Below are positions 54,601 through 61,862 of a DNA stretch of 64,000 nucleotides, in pieces (the stretch's first letter is position 1; each line of letters begins with the position of its first letter). The notes below the pieces were generated by a model. It was not told the origin of the DNA and searched no databases. It worked only from the letters and a program-made list of their open reading frames with translations. Source of the stretch: an uncultured Veillonellaceae bacterium (GTDB taxonomy: Bacteria > Bacillota > Negativicutes > Selenomonadales > Selenomonadaceae). Where the stretch lies: contig CACZZN010000001.1 in assembly GCA_902785705.1 (NCBI GenBank), forward strand, positions 62,001 to 126,000, given 5' to 3'. The position numbers and the translations under genes were made by a program.

Positions 54601-54664
54601 TCATGAGGATGAAGTACCATACCATGCCCCTATGTTTCAGGGAGACTTCCGTGAGATTTCTCAT
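51617..54664 (-). CDS. RND efflux transporter, HAE1/AcrB-like
   Basis: The 1015-residue inner-membrane pump exports drugs or other hydrophobic compounds using proton flow. Twelve helices flank two large periplasmic loops. LGLLVDDAIIAVEMM in helix 4 holds the paired aspartates of proton translocation (near residue 399). The N-terminus (MRNLTEVSLKHRGMVWYFIL) and LSGMIIRNSVILIDQI near the end are typical of the HAE1 family. It overlaps the adaptor gene by four bases (ATGA). No TolC-like channel is encoded nearby. An outer membrane is implied by the system. Confidence 0.94.
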   Translation of the reverse strand: MRNLTEVSLKHRGMVWYFILMIFLGGIFSYQKLGRMEDPAFVVREMVVSVSWPGATALQVEQQVTDKLEQELQDTPGLDHLTSTTRPGVSIIHVSLRDDMPAAGVRDIWKEVRNHCEDIKESLPEGVYGPYYDDRFDDVYGSVFALTADGFSYEEMRDRAQKFRRMLLTLKSVQRVKLLGEQKERVYVELEQAKLSELGISPSAVADALEAQGRMMPAGRIETSSDNVYLRLSGVFDDVEDIRNLPVSGNGKLFRLGDIAKVERRFAEPAEPKMFFNGEPAIGIAVSMVPGENILQLGDDLEQMEKAYQAELPLGLELHQVSDQPQVVEHSIGEFLHTLTEAIVIVLAVSFLSLGLRTGMVVAGCIPLVLAGVFCGMYLLGIDLQKVSLGSLIIALGLLVDDAIIAVEMMSVKLESGFDRFHAACYAFEATAKPMLTGTLITCAGFIPVAFAHGIASEFCSTLFPVISLALVLSWFVSVMVAPLFGYHLIRVEPQQDADGKKDPYRSRFYVCFRRILEWFLTHRKLVLGGTAVLFGISVYMMGFVRQEFFPPSVRPEIMVDLRLPDGSSLQATEAESRKLADVLDGYPELVENYSYYVGTGAPRFVLTINPQLPADNFAQFVIVAKSTEAREELTQKLRQTMAEKLPAARSKLQFLQTGPPADYPIMLRVTGYDPEKVLAIAQQARQLVAQDPNATDVHLDWAEKSKVVHLELDQDKLRGMGLSSRTVAQALYTELTGAKAAQFYAEDRTIDIDLRLAAGDRKDLSKLKELPIYLGSAGYVPLSQIAKISYEGENGHIERRNLKPTVTVLGDIKSGTPNDAEMKAYAATKELRQSLPYGYGIEVGGALEDSGKSLGYLVQPIPFMVFAIMTLLMFQLRNGKQMLLTLLTAPMGIIGVAWGLLLFDKALGFVAYLGILALSGMIIRNSVILIDQIQKHMAEGESPWDAIIDSAVLRFRPILLTAAAAILGMLPLMPSTFWGPMALAIAGGLLAATVLTLLVLPTMYAAVYHVEREA

Positions 54665-55734
54665 GCGTCTCCCTCCGTACGGACCTTCTGGTTCTCGCGG
54701 AGCTTATGGACGCCGGCCGTCACCACGACGGCTCCTGCCGGGAGTCCCCGCACCAGGACCTGATTGTCGCCAAACTCCTGCACCTCTACCTCCCGCAGAT
54801 GAACCTCGCCATGCTCCACCAGCCAGACCTTCGGCGCATCTCCTGTCTGATAAATCGCGGAAAGAGGCAGTGCGCAGGCCGACGCACCCGGCCCTGCCTG
54901 CACGTCAGAAAATCTGACGCTTGCCGTCATGCCAAGGCGCAGCTCTGCCGAAGGCTGCGGCAGGGAGATCCGCACCCGATAGGTACGGGAAACCTTGTCC
55001 GCCATGGGAGCGATCTCTCGCACAATGCCCGAAACTTCTCCCGGCATTGCCCAGAAGCTGACCATCGCCTGTTTCCCAACGGCAATATCCGCCACATGAT
55101 TCTCCGGGATCTGGATCTCGACTTCCAGCTCCCCTGTCTGCACCAGCGTCATGACCGTCTGCCCCGGGGCAACCACCTGTCCCGCCTCTGCCAGCACAGA
55201 GGAAATCACGCCGTCCGCACCGGCCACAAGATCCGTATAGGACAGCACATTATGTCCCTGCTCGGCAGCCGCCAAGGCATTCTGATAAGCGGCCAGCGCC
55301 GCGTCATATTTCGTTTGGTACTGATCCAGCGCCGCCTCGGAAATGACATCCTGCGCGTAAAGCTGCGAGTAGCGCGCAAGATCCGACTGTGCAAGATTCA
55401 GTTCCGCCAGCGCCGCAGCTGCCTGCGCGTCCCCTTGGCCTGCCTGCTGCACCGCATCCCGTGCGTCGATGACCATGAGCACATCCCCTGTACGCACCAC
55501 GCTCCCTTCCTGCACATTGCGCTGCTGGATCCGTCCGCCGGTTTGAAAGGAAAGCTCCGTCTCATAGCGTCCCCGCACCGTACCGGGGTAGACGCTCTCC
55601 CGCAGCCCCGACGCGATTTCCGTCTTCTGCGTCTTTACCAGCGGCGGCCTTTCCTCCGCCTGTTCCTCCCTGCCGCACCCGGCGCATAGGCTCACGACAA
55701 GCAAAATTCCGGCAATCAGCTCTGTTTTTCTCAC
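54661..55734 (-). CDS. RND membrane fusion lipoprotein (periplasmic adaptor)
   Basis: The product of about 357 residues starts at GTG 55734 and has a lipoprotein signal ending LLVVSLCAGC with the lipobox cysteine. The usual adaptor order follows: barrel-sandwich half (LSFQTGGRIQQRNVQEGSVV), an Ala/Gln-rich helical hairpin, the second lipoyl half (GVISSVLAEAGQVVAPGQTV), a beta barrel and a C-terminal domain. It links the pump below to an outer-membrane channel. No regulator adjoins the pair; the LysR gene is separated from it by rpe. Confidence 0.93.
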   Translation of the reverse strand: MRKTELIAGILLVVSLCAGCGREEQAEERPPLVKTQKTEIASGLRESVYPGTVRGRYETELSFQTGGRIQQRNVQEGSVVRTGDVLMVIDARDAVQQAGQGDAQAAAALAELNLAQSDLARYSQLYAQDVISEAALDQYQTKYDAALAAYQNALAAAEQGHNVLSYTDLVAGADGVISSVLAEAGQVVAPGQTVMTLVQTGELEVEIQIPENHVADIAVGKQAMVSFWAMPGEVSGIVREIAPMADKVSRTYRVRISLPQPSAELRLGMTASVRFSDVQAGPGASACALPLSAIYQTGDAPKVWLVEHGEVHLREVEVQEFGDNQVLVRGLPAGAVVVTAGVHKLRENQKVRTEGDA

Positions 55735-55765
55735 ACCGCGACCTTCTTCAAACAAATTTATACTC

Positions 55766-55792
55766 GCGTTCGAAGAAATTTACCAAAACGAG
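55766..55792. repeat. Short intercistronic repeat (GCGTTCGGAAAAATT type), copy 3
   Basis: GCGTTCGAAGAAATTTACCA then AAACGAG, matching the copy at 28716 at most positions. It lies between rpe and the adaptor gene. Confidence 0.45.
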
Positions 55793-55829
55793 ATTACGTC
55801 CCGCTTCCGAACGCTGTATCTGCAGTATA

Positions 55830-56501
55830 TCAGCAATGATGCCCTGTCCCGTCTCCCCGGATTGCCCGGACAGCTTCGGCAATATCCGGCGCATCATAAA
55901 TCGCCGATCCGGCAACCAGGACATTGGCCCCTGCCTCACGCACCAATTTCGAGGTCTCCGGATTGATGCCGCCATCCACTTCGATGTCGCATGTAAATTC
56001 ATTGTCTTCAATCGTGTGGTAAAGGATATGGATTTTCTCCAACATGGACGCAATGAATTTCTGTCCGCCGAAGCCGGGGTTCACGGTCATAATGAGCGCC
56101 ATATCCATATCGCCCAAGAGTTCCTCCAGCATGACCAGCGGCGTGCCGGGATTCAGGGCCACACCTGCCTTGCAGCCTGCCGCATGGATTTGCTGGAGCA
56201 CACGATGCGCATGCTTCGCCGCTTCCGCATGAAAAGTGATGATATCCGCGCCGGCTTCCGCAAACGCCTCAATCTGCGTCTCGGGATGCTCGGTCATAAG
56301 ATGCACATCGAACACCGCCTTCGATGTCTTGCGCAGGCACTTCACCACGGGCGAGCCCAATGTGATATTCGGAACATACGTGCCATCCATCACGTCAATA
56401 TGGATATACTCCGCACCTGCATCGGTCACGCGTTTGATCTCATCCGCCAAATGCGCAAAATCAGCAGACAAAATCGAGGGTGCAATTTTGATCATTCCCA
56501 T
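55830..56501 (-). CDS. rpe: Ribulose-phosphate 3-epimerase
   Basis: It interconverts ribulose-5-phosphate and xylulose-5-phosphate. The 223-residue TIM barrel has IKIAPSILSADFAHL, YIHIDVMDGTYVPNITLG, VFDVHLMTEHPE, MTVNPGFGGQKFI and EVDGGINPET, all conserved metal/active-site blocks. ATG 56501 is used; ATG 56495 is equally possible. It has a good promoter. The epimerase often follows rsgA in Firmicutes, but here it is alone. Confidence 0.96.
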   Translation of the reverse strand: MGMIKIAPSILSADFAHLADEIKRVTDAGAEYIHIDVMDGTYVPNITLGSPVVKCLRKTSKAVFDVHLMTEHPETQIEAFAEAGADIITFHAEAAKHAHRVLQQIHAAGCKAGVALNPGTPLVMLEELLGDMDMALIMTVNPGFGGQKFIASMLEKIHILYHTIEDNEFTCDIEVDGGINPETSKLVREAGANVLVAGSAIYDAPDIAEAVRAIRGDGTGHHC

Positions 56502-56540
56502 TCCTTCTTTCCTCTATGTTCCGGTACTTCCCTACGGCTC

Positions 56541-56570
56541 AGTATAGCATATTTGCCGCCGATTTATCAA
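56541..56570 (-). promoter_or_regulatory. Promoter of rpe
   Basis: On the minus strand TTGATA (56565-56570), 18 bp, TATACT (56541-56546), with TGC before the -10 (extended). It lies 40 bp from the start codon. Confidence 0.65.
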
Positions 56571-56590
56571 CCGACACGCACAGTTTTAGG

Positions 56591-56620
56591 TTGTAACTGC
56601 CCTGCCCTATGATGTATAAT
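56591..56620 (+). promoter_or_regulatory. Promoter of the LysR gene
   Basis: TTGTAA (56591-56596), 18 bp, TATAAT (56615-56620), followed by a leader of about 100 nt. It is divergent from the rpe promoter, so the regulator could affect both. Confidence 0.55.
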
Positions 56621-56729
56621 GGTGGGTGATTCGTTATCCTACGGAACTGTTCATCCATAAATTTCGCTTACCCAAGAATCTTTGAAAATTCATTCCTCCC
56701 AGTTCCTAACAGAAACCAGGTGATCCAAA

Positions 56730-57617
56730 ATGCCCATCACGCTTAACCAAATGCGCTATTTCTACGAGGTCTGCCAATGGCAGGACATCACAGAGGCAGC
56801 CGAACAGCTGCACGTTTCCCCGCTTACCGTCAGCATGGCCATGCAAACCTTGGAGCAGGACACAGGGCTCCATCTCTTTCATCAGGAAGGAAAAAAGCTC
56901 AGCCTCACGCAGGACGGTACGCGGCTGCTCACGAAAATGAAATACATCCTGAACCAGACGCAGAAACTGGAGGACGAGATCCAGGATATGTCCCACCAAC
57001 ACAGCCGTATCCGTCTCTCCCTCCCGCTGCAGCTGGGGCCGAGGCTCCTCCCTCAAATTCTTGGCGACTTCCGCCGGATGCATCCGGAGATCCGCGTGGA
57101 AATTCTGGAAGCAGACGGTCTCAGTTCCGCGCACATGGTCGAGGAGGAAAAGCTCGATATTGCCCTCACCAATTATGAGCGGGAATTCAGCCCAAAGGTC
57201 AACTGCCGGAAACTCTTCTCCGCCGAATGCTGTTTCTGCACCTATCCGGAGCATCCGCTCGCAAAGCGGGACTATGTGACCATAGAGGATGTCGCTCAGG
57301 AGCCGCTGATCCTGCTGGACAATACGTATCTGATCTATTCCCTGATTCAGCAGCGGTATGCGAATGCGGGCTTCCAGCCCAAAATCCTGCATATCTCCCC
57401 CTATCTGCATACCATCAAGAATCTTGTCTGCCACAAGCTCGGTTCTACCTTCCTCACCCGTCCTGCACTTTTGGATGACGATCCCATCGTCGCGATTCCC
57501 ATCAAAAAACCCCTCGATATCCATGTGAGCGTCCTCACGAAAAAAGGCCGCCGGATTTATGAGGGGGAGGAAATTTTTATGGAATACCTGCAGGACATCA
57601 CAAGGGATCTTGTGTAA
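56730..57617 (+). CDS. LysR-family transcriptional regulator
   Basis: The 295-residue protein has the N-terminal winged HTH (LNQMRYFYEVCQWQDITEAA, then LHVSPLTVSMAMQTLEQDTG) and a periplasmic-binding-type effector domain (IRLSLPLQLGPRLLPQILGD). The first gene divergent to it is rpe, the usual position of a LysR target. The effector is unknown. It ends before two tandem copies of a repeat and a terminator. Confidence 0.92.
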   Translation: MPITLNQMRYFYEVCQWQDITEAAEQLHVSPLTVSMAMQTLEQDTGLHLFHQEGKKLSLTQDGTRLLTKMKYILNQTQKLEDEIQDMSHQHSRIRLSLPLQLGPRLLPQILGDFRRMHPEIRVEILEADGLSSAHMVEEEKLDIALTNYEREFSPKVNCRKLFSAECCFCTYPEHPLAKRDYVTIEDVAQEPLILLDNTYLIYSLIQQRYANAGFQPKILHISPYLHTIKNLVCHKLGSTFLTRPALLDDDPIVAIPIKKPLDIHVSVLTKKGRRIYEGEEIFMEYLQDITRDLV

Positions 57618-57621
57618 GAAA

Positions 57622-57710
57622 CTCCGTGCGAAACTGTGTTTCGCACTACGCCCTTACACGAAATCTAAGCTCGCACTGCGCCCTTACGGGCTTGTGTTCA
57701 CTAAGATTTC
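57622..57710 (-). repeat. Swappable-hairpin repeat, copy C (tandem pair)
   Basis: Read on the minus strand, 57670-57622 is CTTAGATTTCGTGTAAGG, GCGTA, then the hairpin GTGCGAAAC-ACA-GTTTCGCAC. The arm equals copy A but the hairpin is wholly different. A second, degraded unit (57710-57671) with GTAAGGGCGCAGTGCGAG precedes it. Confidence 0.65.
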
Positions 57711-57715
57711 ATAGT

Positions 57716-57752
57716 AAAAACGCATTGGCTCAGTCCGGGCCAATGCGTTTTT
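57716..57752. terminator. Bidirectional terminator between the LysR gene and mscL
   Basis: CGCATTGG and CCAATGCG pair around an 11-base loop, with AAAAA before and TTTTT after. Confidence 0.8.
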
Positions 57753-57775
57753 CTTACACGATGAAATTTTAAACA

Positions 57776-58204
57776 TCATTTCAGTTCCGATGTGCAGTGC
57801 GGGCAGCGTGTCGCGTCATCCGCCACGACTTCCTTGCAGTACGGGCAGGTACGCGGATCCGGGTCTGCCTCCTTCTGCGGCATGAAGCGGTTCACCTGCT
57901 TAATGAGCATGAAAATCGCAAACGCCACGATGAGGAAGTCCACCACATTGTTCAGAAAGGCCCCATACGCAATGACGGGAAGCCCTGCATCTTTCGCCTC
58001 AGCAAAAGTTTCCACCTTCGTCGATGAAAGATTGATGAACAGATTGGAAAAATCCACTTTTCCAAGGATGAGTCCGAGCGGCGGCATGAGGATGTCGGAC
58101 ACAAAGGAGGTCACGATCTTCCCGAATGCCGCGCCGATAATGACGCCCACGGCCATATCCAGCACATTGCCGCGCATGATGAATTTCTTGAATTCTTCTA
58201 CCAT
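57776..58204 (-). CDS. mscL: Large-conductance mechanosensitive channel with C-terminal zinc ribbon
   Basis: MscL opens under membrane tension to release solutes in osmotic downshock. Residues 1 to about 110 are the standard channel: [40 protein letters not shown], a periplasmic loop and the second helix ([20 protein letters not shown]). Instead of ending in the usual charged helix, the protein continues into [18 protein letters not shown], a double-knuckle zinc ribbon. The total is 142 residues. The start is ATG 58204, with AAAGGGG seven bases before. Confidence 0.93.
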   Translation of the reverse strand: MVEEFKKFIMRGNVLDMAVGVIIGAAFGKIVTSFVSDILMPPLGLILGKVDFSNLFINLSSTKVETFAEAKDAGLPVIAYGAFLNNVVDFLIVAFAIFMLIKQVNRFMPQKEADPDPRTCPYCKEVVADDATRCPHCTSELK

Positions 58205-58282
58205 TGCCATTCCCCTTTCCTGCTTGCGCCGAAAAAGAATATATAAGATTGCAAGCATTCCCCATTATACACGATTCTTTCC
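58205..58282. other. Spacer upstream of mscL
   Basis: The short gap between mscL and the minus-strand terminator at 58283. No clear promoter hexamers are visible. Confidence 0.4.
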
Positions 58283-58322
58283 AAAAAAAAAAGCCCTCGG
58301 AATTTATGCAAATCCCAAGGGC
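58283..58322 (-). terminator. Strong minus-strand terminator upstream of mscL
   Basis: On the minus strand GCCCTTGG pairs with CCGAGGGC (U-G wobble) around a 14-base loop, followed by ten Ts. No protein gene ends here on this strand, which implies a non-coding transcript from the right. Confidence 0.8.
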
Positions 58323-58533
58323 CTTCATCTGCAACCCCTGACCGACGATAGATGGAAACCGGAGTCCTTCATAAATCGGAGGGGCGGTCCTGCCGCAGCT
58401 CTGCTCCGCTGTGTCGCGGCTCCCATCCATCCTGCGGATGCGGCCTCGTCTGTCGCTCTCTCCTGCAGTCCCATCTGCAGCCTGAGAAACAGGGATATGG
58501 CAAGGACGCTCTCCGTCAGTCACAGGTCTTATA
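58323..58533 (-). ncRNA. Candidate structured non-coding RNA ending at the 58283 terminator
   Basis: No convincing coding frame covers this GC-rich block. On the minus strand the ends can pair: ACC-TG-TGACTGACG (58527-58514) with CGTCGGTCA-GG-GGT (58348-58334). Next inward GTCCTT pairs with AAGGAC (58507-58502 and 58369-58364), and CTGCAG/CTGCAG and GCCGC/GCGGC arms lie inside. The roughly 200-nt irregular hairpin recalls 6S RNA in general shape; no sequence match to any known RNA class was recognised. A promoter for it is not clear. Confidence 0.4.
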
Positions 58534-58651
58534 TTTTCTTTTCCAAGCATCTCTGTTACCTATCTTATCGTCATTTTCTCGCAAAAACTTAACCCTGCAC
58601 ATCATTTTTTCCGGAAAAGAAATGAATTTTTAAGCGGCTTTTCTTCATTAT

Positions 58652-58680
58652 TTGTTTTTTTTGCTCATACATGTTATACT
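58652..58680 (+). promoter_or_regulatory. Promoter of the 106-aa protein gene
   Basis: TTGTTT (58652-58657), 17 bp, TATACT (58675-58680), with TGT before the -10 (extended). Confidence 0.6.
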
Positions 58681-58750
58681 ACGTTATGGATTTTTTTTCC
58701 ATATCATTTTAATTTTGTTATTCTCTTGAGAAAGGATGTTGATTTTCACC

Positions 58751-59071
58751 ATGCCAAGAACATCAAAGAGCACCACAGCAAAAAAACCTGCTGCAGCGAA
58801 AGCCGCTGCACAGGCATTCTTGTTCTTCAACTGCGACGGCGAGAAGTCCGAGAAGTCCAAGAATGTATTCTACAATCATGAAGTTTTCCGCGATATGGGT
58901 GTCGGCCGCAAGGCACTCTGGGCAAAGATCCAGGAGGAGCTGGCTGCCGGACACATCCAGATTGCAGAGGAAAACAAAGCTGCTGCGCAGGAAGCAGTCC
59001 TGTCCGGCAACCCGGTAGATGCCGGACAGTACATCCAGTTCGGCGACATCTTCGCGGTCGAGTGCCACTGA
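58751..59071 (+). CDS. Unknown 106-aa protein with Lys/Ala-rich start
   Basis: The protein begins MPRTSKSTTAKKPAAAKAAA, a basic, alanine-rich tail as seen in DNA- or RNA-binding proteins. A compact domain follows with FLFFNCDGEKSEKSKNVFYN, then EVFRDMGVGRKALWAKIQEE and GQYIQFGDIFAVECH. I recognise no family. It is a single gene between a good promoter and a perfect terminator, so expression is likely. The start could be one of several nearby codons; GAAAGGATG lies 12-14 bases upstream. Confidence 0.7.
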   Translation: MPRTSKSTTAKKPAAAKAAAQAFLFFNCDGEKSEKSKNVFYNHEVFRDMGVGRKALWAKIQEELAAGHIQIAEENKAAAQEAVLSGNPVDAGQYIQFGDIFAVECH

Positions 59072-59090
59072 ACCGCTGATCGCAAGAAAA

Positions 59091-59131
59091 GGCATGGAAT
59101 CCGATATTGCGGATTCCATGCCTTATTTTTT
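59091..59131. terminator. Terminator after the 106-aa protein gene
   Basis: GGCATGGAATCC and GGATTCCATGCC form a perfect 12-bp stem with an 8-base loop, then TTATTTTTT. Confidence 0.85.
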
Positions 59132-59159
59132 AGGAAACGCTGAATGATCCGTGTTTCCT
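59132..59159. repeat. Short hairpin of element family 1
   Basis: AGGAAACGCTGA, ATGA, TCCGTGTTTCCT: the family-1 ends joined with little between, like 51453-51485 but less perfect. It abuts the stop of the GH26-like gene. Confidence 0.6.
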
Positions 59160-60482
59160 TTATTTAACTGTCGGCCAAAAACTCACCTGCAGGGAATCCA
59201 TGCAGATACCGTCTGCCAGCAGGTCGATCCGTCCCTTTACGGCGCCAATCGGTTTCAGATCCGCCTTTGTGAAAACCGCATAATAAATCCGATCCGCATC
59301 TTCCATGCCCCGCTTTTCGCAAACAGGCTGCCCCTCCGTGTCATAGGCCACAAAGCGCACCTCACGGGGAGAGCCGGCTACCTTCGCACGCAGCTTCGTT
59401 GACGGGCGGATATCGGTAACGGCAGGTGTGAGAAAATACCCATACTGCGGCGCAGCATCCTTCCGCGTGACCTTCAGCCCCCGATAATTTGCCGCCCGGC
59501 TCGCAGAAAGCAGCTGATATTCCGACGTTGCCACCATCCGCCCCGAATCGCCCGGATAAAGAATCATCGGCAGTTCCTGTAAATCCACAAAGGCATCCCC
59601 GGGATAGCGCGGGTCGATGGCGCCGCCTTCCGCAGCTTTGCCCGGCGTGTAGACATAGAGCAGGTTGTGCGCCTGCCTCACATCGCGCATATATTCCACG
59701 GTGTAGCGGTAGAGATTGCGGAATTCCGCATCGCTGCAGCCTGTCTTTCCCCACCAGACATGCTCGGAGCTGCTCTCCGGATAAGGATAGAATACCACCG
59801 GGATTCCCTTTTCCTGCAGCATCTGCGCATAATCCGCGGCTAGATCCAGATATCCCGTAAACACAGGGTTCAGATCGCCACCCGGCAGGATGCGCGGAAC
59901 CAGACCCTCGGTCAGCACATGGGAAGTGTCCTCACTGTAATCCCATGTTTCGCTGATTTTTCCCCTTTCCTGCACTTTGGCGAAATTCGGCGGATTGACG
60001 CTGAGCCCCTGCAGGATCTCGCGCTCGTTCCATGCCGCCGCATAATGCATAAGCTCTGCCTTCGCCTTTTTTTCCGCTTGAAAAAAAGTGAGCGGTTTCT
60101 TTCCGCCATTCACCTGCTTCTCATGGAGCAGCTTGCCGAATACGTGCAGATCCAGCATCACGATGGCAGGATCATCCTGTACCGCTCCCTGTTTCCGCTG
60201 CTTTCCCCATCGGGCTGCATCCTCCGGTTCCTTGATCTGCTGCCCGTATAAAAGGTACTTGGCCGCACGCAGTCCATGCAGGTACGCATACAGTTTTCCC
60301 GCTTCCTCCGAAGCTTTCGGGTCGACCAGCCGAACCACCGGGGGAACGGACAGTTCCGAAAGTTTCACCTGCCCAGTGGGCATTCGATAAACCTGCTCGG
60401 CGGCAGATGGGGCGGGAACGCCCAGCCAGATTGCTGCCGGCAGCAGCAGCGCAGCGATCCGCTTGCAATTCATTGACCGCAT
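59160..60482 (-). CDS. Secreted GH26-like glycoside hydrolase
   Basis: The 440-residue precursor has a signal peptide (RIAALLLPAAIWLGVPAPSA) and a TIM-barrel resembling GH26 beta-mannanases. YPYPESSSEHVWWG aligns with the family motif HEMNGxWFWWG, keeping the acid/base Glu and WWG but lacking the usual His and Asn. LLYVYTPGK then DPRYPGDAFVD follows. The nucleophile candidate is the Glu of MVATSEYQ. The residues C-terminal to the barrel may be a carbohydrate-binding or partner domain. Substrate (mannan or another beta-glycan) is not proven. It is a single gene on the minus strand. Confidence 0.75.
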   Translation of the reverse strand: MRSMNCKRIAALLLPAAIWLGVPAPSAAEQVYRMPTGQVKLSELSVPPVVRLVDPKASEEAGKLYAYLHGLRAAKYLLYGQQIKEPEDAARWGKQRKQGAVQDDPAIVMLDLHVFGKLLHEKQVNGGKKPLTFFQAEKKAKAELMHYAAAWNEREILQGLSVNPPNFAKVQERGKISETWDYSEDTSHVLTEGLVPRILPGGDLNPVFTGYLDLAADYAQMLQEKGIPVVFYPYPESSSEHVWWGKTGCSDAEFRNLYRYTVEYMRDVRQAHNLLYVYTPGKAAEGGAIDPRYPGDAFVDLQELPMILYPGDSGRMVATSEYQLLSASRAANYRGLKVTRKDAAPQYGYFLTPAVTDIRPSTKLRAKVAGSPREVRFVAYDTEGQPVCEKRGMEDADRIYYAVFTKADLKPIGAVKGRIDLLADGICMDSLQVSFWPTVK

Positions 60483-60525
60483 ATGCCAAAATCACTCCTT
60501 TGAAACAGCTCTTGAAGAACTGTCG

Positions 60526-60571
60526 AAAAAAACACTCCCATCTATGTTCGGATTTCCCATAGATGAGAGTG
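60526..60571 (-). terminator. Terminator after gene 60593-61285
   Basis: On the minus strand CACTC-T-CATCTATG pairs with CATAGATG-G-GAGTG, followed by TTTTTTTC. Confidence 0.8.
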
Positions 60572-60592
60572 CTGCCAAATGACACATCCTGA

Positions 60593-61285
60593 TTACAGGG
60601 TCTTCGACTGCTCCGCCGCAGCCGTGCTTGCCGCCGCGGTTCCGTTGATCTGCGAGGACAGATTGTCGAAACGCTTCATGAGCTCCGCATAGGTATCCTT
60701 TGTGATCTGAGGCATATCCTTTGCGCCCGTTGCGTCCTTGAACTCGACGCCGGCCTGCTTGAAGCCCTCCTCGACTGCCGCACGCATCTTTTCCAGCTTG
60801 CCCGCATCTCCTCCCGCAATCGTCGATGCGAGATCAAAGATGCGCGTCGCCACCGCGTCTACCGACCAATCGCCGCCCTCGCCGACTGCCTTCGCCGCCT
60901 CCTCGGGCGTCGTGGCAACCGCCGGAAGCGCAAAGCGATCCGTCGAAATCAGCGTGCCATCGAAATTCAACGCGCTGATATTATCATCCATAAATCCCTG
61001 CAGCTTCACGTTCTGCGCAGTGAGCGTCTTGATCATGAGCTCCTGGCTCTTCGCAATGCCTTCCTTCAGGATATCCACCTGCTCGGCGGTCAATCCCTTC
61101 ACACCATCGGAAGCCTTCCGCGCCGCATCCTCGATATCGACGGAATAAGCCTCACCTGCATTGAGCCCCGCAGCCTGCGTTGTCTGGGTGGCATCCGCTG
61201 CCGCACTCGTCTTTGCTTTCGCCGTAGAAGCTGTCTGATAAGCAGCTATCCCCGACTGCACATTTGACAAAGTCCCTACATCCAT
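60593..61285 (-). CDS. Unknown 230-aa protein, DUF5610-like C-terminal region
   Basis: The protein has a Ser/Thr/Ala-rich N-terminus (about 45 residues, low complexity) and then two helical parts. The second part, GGDWSVDAVATRIFDLASTI, continuing with GKLEKMRAAVEEGFKQAGVE, resembles the DUF5610-type domain seen near flagellar genes, from memory of the motif rather than a search. It has no signal peptide. The start is ATG 61285 with AGGAGG upstream. It is a single gene ending at a strong terminator. Confidence 0.7.
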   Translation of the reverse strand: MDVGTLSNVQSGIAAYQTASTAKAKTSAAADATQTTQAAGLNAGEAYSVDIEDAARKASDGVKGLTAEQVDILKEGIAKSQELMIKTLTAQNVKLQGFMDDNISALNFDGTLISTDRFALPAVATTPEEAAKAVGEGGDWSVDAVATRIFDLASTIAGGDAGKLEKMRAAVEEGFKQAGVEFKDATGAKDMPQITKDTYAELMKRFDNLSSQINGTAAASTAAAEQSKTL

Positions 61286-61428
61286 GTTCATCTTCCTCCT
61301 TCGTACATTCTAGGAATCATGTCCCAGATCCCCGTGTGGTATAAAAACGCAGACAATCCTGCTACTTATATTATCGCAGATTTTGGCGAAAAAAGGAAGG
61401 GGTTTCAAAAATATTTATTTCATATTCA

Positions 61429-61833
61429 TCAGTATTTTTTCAGTCCCTCATCCGCATCCGACGGGTTCTTGCGGATATGTTCCTTGTACTTCTCATATTC
61501 ATCCAGGAAGTTCTTGTCCTCCGTGGCTTCCATCTGCTTTGCCATCATCGCGACCGCCCCGATGCGCACGATCTCGTTGAGGTCGAAATTCTCCAGCAGA
61601 TACTTGATGGCATCCACCTGATCCTCCATGGTGTCATGGTCATCCGTCACAAAACGATTGAGCAGCAGCAGGTCGAAGATCTGCTGCTCCAGATTGGACC
61701 ATTCCAGCGCCACGCCCGCATTGCTGCGCGGTGACCTGTCAGCGATTTTCCATTCATGCAGATCCCCGCCCGCGATATCCGGAATATACACATCATCCTC
61801 ATTGTCGTCAAATTTCATCTTTTCATCCAACAT
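61429..61833 (-). CDS. Unknown acidic 134-aa protein
   Basis: The protein is strongly acidic (MLDEKMKFDDNEDDVYIPDI) with a helical middle (LEQQIFDLLLLNRFVTDD) and a long C-terminal helix. GGAGGAAGCAGT precedes the ATG. It has no signal peptide and no recognised domain. It starts 29 bp after the DhaM-like gene, so the two are probably co-transcribed. Confidence 0.65.
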   Translation of the reverse strand: MLDEKMKFDDNEDDVYIPDIAGGDLHEWKIADRSPRSNAGVALEWSNLEQQIFDLLLLNRFVTDDHDTMEDQVDAIKYLLENFDLNEIVRIGAVAMMAKQMEATEDKNFLDEYEKYKEHIRKNPSDADEGLKKY

Positions 61834-61862
61834 ACTGCTTCCTCCTCATTCTTGCTGCCTTT

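Noticed and set aside
58323..58533. Known riboswitch class (glycine, cobalamin, FMN, c-di-GMP) near 58.4 kb
   Set aside because: None of the conserved sequence blocks of these classes is present; only a general hairpin shape can be claimed.
57999..58550. 183-aa minus-strand ORF overlapping mscL
   Set aside because: It uses another frame of mscL, crosses a ten-T terminator and has no family features; the right-hand part is better explained as a structured RNA.
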